A stretch of 64,000 nt of DNA from Marvinbryantia formatexigens (GCA_021771035.1 JAETPU010000013.1:1-64000), one strand, 5' to 3'. Counted from the stretch's first letter, positions 56,747 to 63,728 are shown. The notes: generated by a model not told the origin, from the sequence alone. A program made the numbers and translations.

Positions 56747-56897
56747 CTATCCCTGTTTTGGATCTATAACGGTTATTTCTGTGATTTTCGGGTTCGCTTT
56801 CAATCTAGGAAGCTCTGCATTTTCCCATATGTTGCCGGGCTTTAACTCTGTACCAATCATCGACATCATAGAGGGCATATGTTTCTCAAATCTGAAA
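56747..56897 (-). pseudogene. Continuation of an immunity frame after a frameshift
   Basis: After the stop of the gene at 56898 the neighbouring frame continues for 50 codons: FEKHMPSMMSMIGTELKPGN, then IWENAELPRLKANPKITEIT and DPKQG. It is clearly protein-like. Either a one-base shift split a ~120-residue immunity protein, or this is the remnant of a further gene. Confidence 0.5.
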
Positions 56898-57119
56898 TCA
56901 ACAAAATTGTTCATAGATAAATTGACATGCATCTTCTTCAGATTCAAATCTCTCATTTGTTGTCTTGGTTCCTCTCTCGATAACGTAAACATACCACTCA
57001 CCATTTGTAAATTCCAAACAAAAACGCTCATCCATCCGTCCTTCACCATCCAAATTATAGAACATTGGTGATACTCCCATCCGTTTCAGCGTGTGCAGCA
57101 GCTCATTTCGTGTCATCAT
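56898..57119 (-). CDS. Small immunity protein after a TNT-like tail
   Basis: 73 residues: TRNELLHTLKRMGVSPMFYN, LDGEGRMDERFCLEFTNGEW, then a YVYVIERGTKTT strand and an acidic C-terminal helix. This pattern occurs in small immunity proteins of Firmicutes toxin loci (about 75 residues, ending like the EEDACQFIYEQF here). Its start overlaps the stop of a TNT-like toxin remnant by ATGA. Two ATGs stand in tandem at the start. The adjacent frame beyond its stop is also protein-like, so it may be the first part of a broken longer gene. Confidence 0.6.
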   Translation of the reverse strand: MMTRNELLHTLKRMGVSPMFYNLDGEGRMDERFCLEFTNGEWYVYVIERGTKTTNERFESEEDACQFIYEQFC

Positions 57120-57250
57120 TTTATCTCCCTCAAAAACATATTTTTTACGAGTCGATTGACTGTTGCCGGCAACTCGTATTGCAGTCCTCCGCCTGGTTAA
57201 TCAAAAGCCTCCGCGATTTCAGACAGCGATAGTACAACGACTGTATTTGA
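57116..57250 (-). pseudogene. TNT-like (NADase) toxin tail with a nonsense codon
   Basis: Reads LSEIAEAFD, TAA, then PGGGLQYELPATVNRLVKNM and FLREIK. TNT-type NAD+ glycohydrolase domains end with a Gln-Pro-Gly-Gly-(G/A)-x-Gln-Tyr motif, so the TAA stands exactly where that Gln (CAA) is expected: a single C-to-T change. The upstream part of the domain is decayed. It ends overlapping the following immunity gene. Confidence 0.65.
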
Positions 57251-57340
57251 AAAGGAAACACACCGGTAAGGGCGCGACCTGATTTCTGCGATATTCGGCT
57301 CTTTCTTCTATCATTGGAAAATACAATGCTGTACCTGTAA

Positions 57341-57877
57341 TCACATAAAATCCGACCAAAATGGAATGGGGCGAATATCAGAAAACTCTATCTCGGATTG
57401 CTTTTTCTCTCCAAATTCCACCTCAAAATAATCCTTGAGATTTTTACCATAATAGATAATATCGATACCATGGATTGACAGTATTGGCGGGTTTTTATCA
57501 GGTACAATTGGCATATATCTGTGTATATAAATTGGTAATAGTCTGGGGGCGCTTTTTAATCGTGTTTTTATGGCATAATTTTTATCTTCCGGTTCGTTTC
57601 CCCAGATGTCACACCAATCTATCTCCTCTGCCATATCTTCAATAGTAGTTGCGGGGCTTTCCATGACTTGCTTTATAAATTCAATATTCTCCCCTGTAGT
57701 ATTGCGCCAGTTATAAAAACCTTTTGATACGGGCAATGCCAGCATCAAAAATTCTCGTATACTTTGTGGAAAGGTAAATTCATAAATAGCTTCTATCTGG
57801 ACTACTTCGTCAGAGGTAAGTCCTGTATCAAATTTAATTCCTTGTGATTTTAACAAGTTTAGACTACCTATATCCAT
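57341..57877 (-). CDS. SMI1/KNR4 (SUKH-1) family immunity protein
   Basis: 178 residues with the SUKH-1 layout: GLTSDEVVQIEAIYEFTFPQ and SIREFLMLALPVSKGFYNWR at the N-terminus, then LLPIYIHRYMPIVPDKNPPI and SIHGIDIIYYGKNLKDYF. SUKH proteins are the commonest immunity proteins of bacterial polymorphic toxins, mostly nucleases. It starts 16 bases after a barnase-like toxin tail, consistent with protection from an RNase. The ribosome site is ttggag. No toxin with an intact matching tip is present in the window. Confidence 0.88.
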   Translation of the reverse strand: MDIGSLNLLKSQGIKFDTGLTSDEVVQIEAIYEFTFPQSIREFLMLALPVSKGFYNWRNTTGENIEFIKQVMESPATTIEDMAEEIDWCDIWGNEPEDKNYAIKTRLKSAPRLLPIYIHRYMPIVPDKNPPILSIHGIDIIYYGKNLKDYFEVEFGEKKQSEIEFSDIRPIPFWSDFM

Positions 57878-57892
57878 TTGTTTTACTCCAAT

Positions 57893-58009
57893 CTATTTTA
57901 TTCTCCTAAAGGTATTATAATAGTCATTTGTATACCAAACCGAACCATCTTCCCCGAATACAAGTCTTCCGGTACCGCCTCTGCTAGTCTTTAACAAAAC
58001 CGTGGTTAA
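57893..58009 (-). pseudogene. Barnase-like RNase tail, catalytic His replaced
   Basis: 38 codons, starting right after the stop of the preceding immunity gene: LKTSRGGTGRLVFGEDGSVW, then YTNDYYNTFRRIK and TAG. This matches the end of barnase-type RNases (…RILYSSDWLIYKTTDHYQTF). The catalytic His of DHY is Tyr here (NDYY). There is no start codon, so it is a fossil of the toxin whose partner is the SUKH protein at 57341. Confidence 0.72.
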
Positions 58010-58522
58010 TCAGATGCTTTTTACCATATTTATCTCCTGCACAGATAAATCACATACCGCAAACCCGATTATGTTGTTCATCATATCAACATAAACTTCA
58101 ATTCTATCAGTTCGATAAGCTTGTTTGATTTCTGGACTGTCTGCAAAGAAACAAAGTAATTTGTTTTTTTGTAGACATATTCTATAATTTCCTGAAATGT
58201 CAATAAAGTCATTCTTATGTTGAAATCGGGGCGATTCATCAATCACTACATTTCCATTAGCAACATCGACCTTAATTTCCGGCCATTCAACTATCATAGT
58301 TGAATCGAGATAAAAAGTGATGCTCGCCAAACAGTGGCTTTTACAATCGATTCCTATTTCCAACGGAGGTATCCCCGTAACCTTTGTTAATCTCCAGTAA
58401 CTTGGAATGGAATCAAAAGGCAACTCATTTGTAATGGATATCATTATTAGATCATCAACGATTTTTTCAAAACAAATCTCTGTTTTCGTTTCCTCAACAA
58501 TATCTTTTTTCATCAGATACAT
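58010..58522 (-). CDS. Probable immunity protein (about 170 aa)
   Basis: 170 residues from the ATG at 58522 (gaggaggttg upstream); the frame is open to 58591 over a toxin remnant. Begins YLMKKDIVEETKTEICFEKI, then LPFDSIPSYWRLTKVTGIPP and a long beta-rich part with ESPRFQHKNDFIDISGNYRI. I do not recognise the family. Context (toxin tail immediately upstream, same strand, AT-rich) supports immunity. Confidence 0.62.
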   Translation of the reverse strand: MYLMKKDIVEETKTEICFEKIVDDLIMISITNELPFDSIPSYWRLTKVTGIPPLEIGIDCKSHCLASITFYLDSTMIVEWPEIKVDVANGNVVIDESPRFQHKNDFIDISGNYRICLQKNKLLCFFADSPEIKQAYRTDRIEVYVDMMNNIIGFAVCDLSVQEINMVKSI

Positions 58523-58533
58523 TTTCAACCTCC

Positions 58534-58695
58534 TCATTGATGCAACGCGTGGTATACTACACCGGTATCTCCATTTATTCCAATTTCCCAACCATTAATA
58601 TTAAAAAAGTTCCTTCCTGGGTGAACTTTTGTCAATACATAGGAATTCGGCTCTTGAAAACTAATCCTCAATTCATTTTCAATGAGACGCAGATC
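58534..58695 (-). pseudogene. Orphan toxin tail before an immunity gene
   Basis: 53 open codons after an in-frame TGA: LRLIENELRISFQEPNSYVL, TKVHPGRNFFNINGWEIGIN, then GDTGVVYHALHQ and TGA. It is the longest undamaged tail of the array. There is no start codon; it begins 13 bases from the cassette repeat at 58708–58768, and its stop lies 11 bases before the immunity start. The toxin family is not recognised. Confidence 0.62.
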
Positions 58696-58707
58696 TCAAG
58701 TAAAATG

Positions 58708-58768
58708 AACTTACCTATAACGATATTACAACTATTCCAGTAAAAAAGAAAGCACCCCGATGGGGCGC
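58708..58768. repeat. 61-bp perfect cassette-linker repeat, copy 2
   Basis: Identical to 56310–56370 over all 61 bases. Degenerate relatives lie near 54985–55046. Confidence 0.95.
58744..58768 (-). terminator. Cassette terminator
   Basis: On the minus strand, gcgccccatcggggtgc followed by TTTCTTTTTT, about 80 bases past the immunity gene at 58851. Confidence 0.9.
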
Positions 58769-58850
58769 TTTCCGGTTTGAGAGAGTGCGGCGTTGCGTAT
58801 TCAGCATCTCGCCAGTTTCAACGTGTTTTCGGTTCAATCAAATTAAGTCT

Positions 58851-59180
58851 CTAATTCCTCTCATAATTTTCGATGATAACCCCCAAGCAAGGAGACTTCT
58901 TGATGACTATTCTCTTATGTTCTTCTGTTTCCACAAGCAAAGTATCATTTCTTTTTTTAATCTCAAGAATATTTTGAAATTGACTTGAAAAAACGATTTG
59001 ATTCTTATAATTTATCGAAATATGAATGATTCTGCTGTAAGCATCCACTGCCATGGTCATGGAAAGTTCTGTTCTATCTTTGGTAGAGTATATTAGTCGA
59101 TCTTCTTCAATTGCCCCAACTGAAATTGCCTCATTTTCAAAAAAATCCAACAAATCCAAATCATCAAATCTAATAAACAA
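58851..59180 (-). CDS. Probable immunity protein (109 aa)
   Basis: 109 residues from a TTG at 59180 with taggagg upstream. Sequence: FIRFDDLDLLDFFENEAISV, TMAVDAYSRIIHISINYKNQ, and a basic end (KKSPCLGVIIENYERN). I do not recognise the family. It lies 11 bases after the stop of the toxin remnant at 59192, on its own promoter (59567–59596) and terminator (58744–58768), so it is a complete expressed unit. Confidence 0.62.
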   Translation of the reverse strand: MFIRFDDLDLLDFFENEAISVGAIEEDRLIYSTKDRTELSMTMAVDAYSRIIHISINYKNQIVFSSQFQNILEIKKRNDTLLVETEEHKRIVIKKSPCLGVIIENYERN

Positions 59181-59191
59181 TATGTTTCCTC

Positions 59192-59505
59192 CTATCTCGG
59201 GATTACTGTGATTACCTTTCCAGATGAGTTTACTACTGCCGTGACCTCTACAGTCTGATGGACAAATGTTCCCGTTCTGCGTCCTGGAGTTGCAGCGGTA
59301 CTATTGATAGCATCTTCTATCACTGATGGCGGTATATTTCTGAGATCGACATAATCCTGAAAAAATCGATAGTAGTCTAACGTACCAACTTGATACCCTT
59401 TGGACTTTGCACGTTGTTCTGCCCTTCTTACCCATCAAAACTGCTCCGAAGGCAGTGGTAATTTGGGCGTAAGGGACTTTTTGATAAGTCCGGGGCAGAA
59501 AAACC
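59192..59505 (-). pseudogene. Toxin core fragment joined to a VITVIPR-type tip
   Basis: Upstream, GLIKKSLTPKLPLPSEQF matches GLIKRSLMPEEPLSLEHW of the intact toxin core; a TGA follows. Then 80 codons are open: WVRRAEQRAKSKGYQVGTLD, YYRFFQDYVDLRNIPPSVIE, DAINSTAATPGRRTGTFVHQ, TVEVTAVVNSSGKVITVIPR and TAG. This is the most complete alternative tip in the array, probably a nuclease by its ending. The linker AGVPKSGAG is missing, so the junction arose by deletion. Related to the tail at 55529. Confidence 0.75.
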
Positions 59506-59566
59506 AATCGATTTTCAAAGCTGCTTTTAGTAGTCATTACAGGTTTTTTCGATAGTTGATTCTTAT

Positions 59567-59596
59567 AGTATAAAAGACAATTTGGAATCACGTCAA
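59567..59596 (-). promoter_or_regulatory. Cassette promoter (copy 2)
   Basis: On the minus strand, TTGACG (59591–59596), an 18-base spacer and TATACT (59567–59572); same as copy 1 at 54418–54447. It would drive the tip remnant and the immunity gene at 58851. Confidence 0.72.
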
Positions 59597-59623
59597 TGGT
59601 TCCCAGTCCGCCTATTATGGCAC

Positions 59624-59653
59624 TGAAAAAGAAAGGCGCCCCATAGGGGGCGC
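59624..59653 (-). terminator. Terminator of the intact toxin–immunity cassette
   Basis: On the minus strand, gcgccccctatggggcgcc followed by TTTCTTTTTC, 35 bases past the immunity gene at 59689. A cassette promoter follows about 30 bases later. Confidence 0.9.
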
Positions 59654-59688
59654 AAACTCTTTTCGAGAGAGTCGGAAACTGTGGTTGT

Positions 59689-60120
59689 TTAAAATACACA
59701 ATCATTTAATATACATATTTTCCCTATTTCAGCGTCCCCTAATTTACTCAGCTTTTTCCCGAATTTCTCAATTAGCCCCAGTTCACTATAAACATAAAAA
59801 CAGCATCGGTGTGCCCGCTTATCATTATCGGCTATCTCCAGATCCACTTCAATTTTTATATGCCCGGCACGATCTATGGGTAAAAACTCCAAAGAAAAAG
59901 CTGGGGTATAATTGCCATCCTTTTTTCCAAACTCAATATAACATCCATTTTTGTAGTCATTGATGAATCCGGAAAATGTTTCAGAAAGGCCCTTTAAAAA
60001 GTGGGGATCCACATAACAGTACTGATATGCTGTTACAAACTCAGATTCGGCTGTTACCTTCAGCTCGATTACAGTCTCGTCACTCCAAGTTTTTTCTATC
60101 AGAATATTACTATCTGCCAT
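59689..60120 (-). CDS. Immunity protein of the intact toxin, WapI-like
   Basis: 143 residues. It overlaps the end of the toxin gene by 11 bases (start at 60120, toxin stop at 60110), with aggagg as ribosome site, so it is translated together with the toxin. Beta-rich sequence: WSDETVIELKVTAESEFVTA, GKKDGNYTPAFSLEFLPIDR and HIKIEVDLEIADNDKRAHRC. The match to WapI-family immunity proteins is tentative. Binding to the toxin tip is inferred from position. A near-identical duplicate is at 52019–52450. Confidence 0.82.
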   Translation of the reverse strand: MADSNILIEKTWSDETVIELKVTAESEFVTAYQYCYVDPHFLKGLSETFSGFINDYKNGCYIEFGKKDGNYTPAFSLEFLPIDRAGHIKIEVDLEIADNDKRAHRCCFYVYSELGLIEKFGKKLSKLGDAEIGKICILNDCVF

Positions 60121-61543
60121 TTTTTCCTCCTATATATTTAAAATCATCAAAGGCACCTGTTCGTACATTATAATTGAAATGGATTGTTACCTTACTGCCA
60201 TCTAACAATGTACTTGTTTTTTGCATCTTTATCCATCCCTCTGAAATAGGCCATCTTGAATCTTGCAGAGTTAAAGGTACTTTTATTGCTCCCGGAAGTG
60301 GATTTGATTGTACTTCATGCATAATCATTTGTTCGTTCAAATTTTTTGGACTGACTCTCCCTGTACTACCTCTTCCTTCAATTTTTACAGAATTTCCAAC
60401 CCCACTGTTTCTGTTTATCTTACCCGCCCCGCTCTTGGGCACACCGGCCCTTTGCGCCTGCACCGCCTTCGCAGTTTGAGATACTCCCGTGATAACACTC
60501 GCCAGGTAGAAGGAATTGAGCCAATGTTCCAACGACAATGGTTCTTCGGGCATAAGGGACCTCTTGATTAGCCCGGTGAGGCCCAAGGTGAGCCAGTTGA
60601 GAATAGTCTCAAAATTAGGTTCCTTCAACATCTGCTCCGCATTTTGTCTGAGAGAGTTCCAGATACCGCTGAAAAATCCTAAGGTTGCCCAATCTAAATA
60701 ATTGCCAGATTCATTGCCTGCCTCTAAACGCTGTTGCTGTGCTGTCCAAAATTGCTCCATCATCTCCTTAAAATCATCCGGGATTCGCAGAATCGGATCA
60801 TACCAGTTGGTTTTCAGCTGGGGATGGCTGTCCAGCACATTGCCCACAGGCACCAACCGGCAGCCACAGTGGGGATGAATGGCGGGAAGAAGATTTTTGT
60901 CCATGAGCTGCTGATAGGTGTATGTTACGTTTTGGTGCTGCTTACACGCAGGACACGCGCCGTCATCCACGATAAACTGATACTTTACCTGGTAATCCCG
61001 TGTGCTTTCCAGAAGCTGCTGCCAGGCGCTGCGCTCATAATACAGGCATACATACACATTCAGCGCCTTTGCCCTGCGCTCAAAGATCTCCTGAAGCGTT
61101 TTGGCAAGCTGGGAGGGGGAAGTTGCCCGAAGAAGGCCAAACTGCACCTGCTCCCGCATTTCCCTCGAGGTATTTTCCAGAAAACGGTCAATCTGCCTAT
61201 TGAGCTCCTGCCGAATACGCTCAGGGCCCTGGGCCATGCGCAGAGGCTCGGCATATGCCTTAATACTATCATACAGTTGCGCGTTTAGATAGTCCTTTTT
61301 TACCACCGATCCCCGTTCAAGCAAAGCGGCCTCCCTCTCGCCGGACGCAGGCGGAATCAGGCTGCGTTCCTGCTGGTTCAAGATGGTGTTGGCATCGGAT
61401 AACACCTCCTTTGAAGATTGTTTTTTCTCCGCCGTGCCCACAGCCCCTGGCAGACAGTTCAGATAAAACCAGGCGACCTTCTGGGAGATCGCCTGCTTGC
61501 TCTGGCTGATAAGACCCGGCAGAATATGGGTTTCGTCTTTCAA
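60110..61543 (-). CDS. Polymorphic toxin, MuF-like core with RNase-type tip
   Basis: 477 residues from a TTG (61543) behind aaaggagc. Residues 1–190 are helical. Residues about 165–235 have the metal-binding pattern of phage Mu gpF-like minor head domains: DDGACPACKQHQ (Cys197, Cys200) and HPHCGCRLVPVG (His223, His225, Cys226, Cys228). A hydrophobic pretoxin region (WATLGFFSGIWNSL, LTLGLTGLIKRSL) leads to the linker QRAGVPKSGAGK. The tip (about 400–477) reads NLNEQMIMHEVQSNP, DSRWPISEGWIKMQ, IHFNYNVRTGAFDDFKY, like the C-termini of Bacillus LXG toxins YobL and YxiD. There is no signal peptide and no LXG domain, and no secretion genes are in view. A LexA-type operator overlaps its promoter. 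Confidence 0.8.
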   Translation of the reverse strand: MKDETHILPGLISQSKQAISQKVAWFYLNCLPGAVGTAEKKQSSKEVLSDANTILNQQERSLIPPASGEREAALLERGSVVKKDYLNAQLYDSIKAYAEPLRMAQGPERIRQELNRQIDRFLENTSREMREQVQFGLLRATSPSQLAKTLQEIFERRAKALNVYVCLYYERSAWQQLLESTRDYQVKYQFIVDDGACPACKQHQNVTYTYQQLMDKNLLPAIHPHCGCRLVPVGNVLDSHPQLKTNWYDPILRIPDDFKEMMEQFWTAQQQRLEAGNESGNYLDWATLGFFSGIWNSLRQNAEQMLKEPNFETILNWLTLGLTGLIKRSLMPEEPLSLEHWLNSFYLASVITGVSQTAKAVQAQRAGVPKSGAGKINRNSGVGNSVKIEGRGSTGRVSPKNLNEQMIMHEVQSNPLPGAIKVPLTLQDSRWPISEGWIKMQKTSTLLDGSKVTIHFNYNVRTGAFDDFKYIGGKNGR

Positions 61544-62121
61544 TTCACTGCTCCTTTCCGAACATTTTTAAAAAGAACATTTGTTCTTTATGGTATTATA
61601 GAGATCTGCCGGGGCTCTGTCAAGCCTTTTGGGCACTGGATGACGATTATTTTTGGACAAAAGTTTTTTTGCCGGAGCCGTTGCGAGCAGCCTTTCATCG
61701 TTGCATCATGAAGATGGAAACACTGCCGGCGGACAAAAATTGTATCCCGTAAAATATGCATCCTTCCTAAAATTCGAAAGAAATCATTGCATCTTTGGCT
61801 TTTCTTTCGGTTTTTATCACATCTGAGGAGTCCCGTTTTCATCAAAAACCTAACGCAGCGAGTTTGGGTTGATACCCATGTATCAAAATAGTATTCAACT
61901 ATCGTCCGGGTTTGCAAGAAACATAATACTATTTTTCATCGTTCAGTCCTGTCTATGGCGCGCAGCCGGGATTCACAGAAGGTAGCGCTCGCGGTTTTCG
62001 GGGTATGGCCCCATTGGGCTGCAGGCGCGAGCAGGACAACCTGCTGCTCAGAGATGGGGAAGGGGAGAGAAGCCAATCCGGCACGGCAGGATACCGTAGA
62101 GGTTCGAAAAATCTTGTATCG
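61544..62121. other. Gap with the toxin promoter
   Basis: 580 bases between dinB and the toxin gene. The right part has no gene. At the left, on the minus strand, TATAAT (61595–61600) is followed by a LexA-type box (61575–61586) and the ribosome site of the toxin. A frame of 109 codons at 61588–61917 has no family character. Confidence 0.6.
61575..61586 (-). promoter_or_regulatory. lexA box: LexA-type operator of the toxin gene
   Basis: GAACATTTGTTC (GAACAAATGTTC on the gene strand) fits the Gram-positive LexA core GAAC-N4-GTTC. It lies 8 bases downstream of a TATAAT, hence at the expected transcription start, and 31 bases upstream of the toxin start. dinB has the same arrangement. Confidence 0.8.
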
Positions 62122-63369
62122 TTATCCGGCTCCTTGTAAAAATCCCACTGGATGAATGATGTGCTCCGCGGCGGGATCCAGGCGGGAAAGCTGGGGATCC
62201 GTCAGCATCACCGCGCGCTGCAAAGAAAAATGGCCGAACCGGGAACGGATGGCATCCACAGTTCGTTCCAGCTGCTCATCCCGGATCCGCTTTCTGGCCT
62301 GGGCAAACAGGGAGAGCTGGACGGCGTCGGCGGTGAGGAGGTTACAGGCCCGAACCCCCAGGCTGCGGGGAGGATATTCAGGGGGATTTTCCCGATAAAG
62401 CCGCATTGCCGCGGCGCCAATCTCCCCGGCCGTACAGGTGGGCTGAGGCAGGCGCAGCTGCCGGACATAGGACTGCAGCCGGCTGTCCCGGACTGTCAGC
62501 TGTACGGTTCTGCACAGAAAATCGCAGGCGCGCATACGCTGGGCCACGCTCTCAGCCAGTACGGTCAAAGTAATTTGCACCTCCTGGTCCGTGGTGAGAT
62601 CCCGCGGTGTTGTGGTGCTGTTTCCAATGGATTTGATACTCAAGCTGCTGCCGTTTTGGCTCACCGGGGAATCGTCCATACCGTTGGCAAACCGCCAGAG
62701 CATCAGCCCGATTTTGCCAAACCTCTGCTGCAAAAATTTACAGTCGGTTTGAGCCAGCTGCCCGATGGTGCCGATTCCATACCCAGCCAGCTTTTGAGCG
62801 GTGGCACGCCCCACATAGAGCAAATCCTCCGCCGGAAGCCCCCACACCTGGGATTGAAACTCCTCCCGGGAAATGACGGTGGTGGCGTCCGGCTTTTTCA
62901 TATCGCTGCCCAGCTTGGCAAACACCTTGTTGAAGCTCACCCCCACCGAGGCGGTGATCCCCAATTCAAACCTGATTCTGCGGCGCAGCTCATCGGCGAT
63001 CTGCCGCCCGTTCCCAAACAGATGCCGGCTCCCGGTCACATCCAGCCAGCATTCGTCCAGTCCAAAGGGCTCCACCTGGTCGGTATAGCTGGAATAGATC
63101 TCCCGGGCTAAGGCAGAAAATTTCAGGTACTGATCATAGCTGGGCGGGACAAATACAATCTGGGGGCACAGCTGCCGCGCCAGCCAAAGGGGATTGCCTG
63201 TCTGCACACCGAATCCCTTGGCCAAATCATTTTTCGCCAGGACGATCCCATGCCGGGCCAAAACATCCCCCGCAACCGCAATGGGCTTGCCCCGCAGGGA
63301 TGGATTGTGCAGGCACTCCACGCTGGCGTAAAAGTTGTTCATATCACAGTGAAGAACCACTCTGTGCAA
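62122..63369 (-). CDS. dinB: DNA polymerase IV (Y family)
   Basis: Error-prone translesion polymerase. 415 residues from a TTG at 63369 with ctggaggcgg upstream. Motifs: LHCDMNNFYASVE with the metal-binding Asp, the second acidic pair in VEPFGLDECWLDVTGS, GITASVGVSFNKVFAKLGSD, and the helix-hairpin-helix region VGRATAQKLAGYGIGTIGQL. The C-terminal little-finger domain is present but no clear clamp-binding peptide ends it. It is under a LexA-type box (63389–63400), as usual in Firmicutes. The toxin cassette lies downstream on the same strand. Confidence 0.95.
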   Translation of the reverse strand: MHRVVLHCDMNNFYASVECLHNPSLRGKPIAVAGDVLARHGIVLAKNDLAKGFGVQTGNPLWLARQLCPQIVFVPPSYDQYLKFSALAREIYSSYTDQVEPFGLDECWLDVTGSRHLFGNGRQIADELRRRIRFELGITASVGVSFNKVFAKLGSDMKKPDATTVISREEFQSQVWGLPAEDLLYVGRATAQKLAGYGIGTIGQLAQTDCKFLQQRFGKIGLMLWRFANGMDDSPVSQNGSSLSIKSIGNSTTTPRDLTTDQEVQITLTVLAESVAQRMRACDFLCRTVQLTVRDSRLQSYVRQLRLPQPTCTAGEIGAAAMRLYRENPPEYPPRSLGVRACNLLTADAVQLSLFAQARKRIRDEQLERTVDAIRSRFGHFSLQRAVMLTDPQLSRLDPAAEHIIHPVGFLQGAG

Positions 63370-63388
63370 AATTACCGCCTCCAGTAAA

Positions 63389-63400
63389 GAACGTTTGTTC
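63389..63400 (-). promoter_or_regulatory. lexA box: LexA-type operator of dinB
   Basis: GAACGTTTGTTC (GAACAAACGTTC on the gene strand), 7 bases downstream of a TATAAT (63408–63413) and 19 bases upstream of the dinB start. Confidence 0.88.
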
Positions 63401-63565
63401 TATCCCTATTATACAAAATTGAACCGGCAAAAAACACTGGAAATGTTTTCCCATTTGAGTGCCGGGCGCGCAGGATTGTTCCATGGCTCAATGCCGGGGT
63501 CTTCCAGCATACACGGCAGGCAGGCCGCGTCGTTAAAGGGAGGAACTCCTGGAGGGGCAGGCTCC

Positions 63566-63628
63566 TTTTGTGAGTTCCCTTCCGGCGGCGCGGAATATCC
63601 CATTCCGAAGGAAGCAGGACTCACAAAA
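63566..63628. repeat. Inverted repeat ahead of the GH3 gene
   Basis: Ten-base arms ttttgtgagt (63566–63575) and actcacaaaa (63619–63628) with further pairing inside (ccttccg/cgaagg). It lies 100 bases upstream of the hydrolase start, where a promoter or operator would be. Confidence 0.7.
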
Positions 63629-63728
63629 ACGCCGCGAACCTCCTACGTGGGACTTGATGAAAGGCCGGAATCGATCTAAGATAGAAACAAGAATGCAATC
63701 GAAATTTGCAGAAAAGAGGTGCCGCAGT

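Noticed and set aside
52019-61543. Prophage remnant because of the MuF-like domain
   Set aside because: No other phage gene, integrase or attachment site; the structure is that of a toxin–immunity array.
61588-61917. 109-codon gene upstream of the toxin
   Set aside because: It overlaps the toxin promoter, is rich in Arg/Cys without pattern and has no ribosome site.
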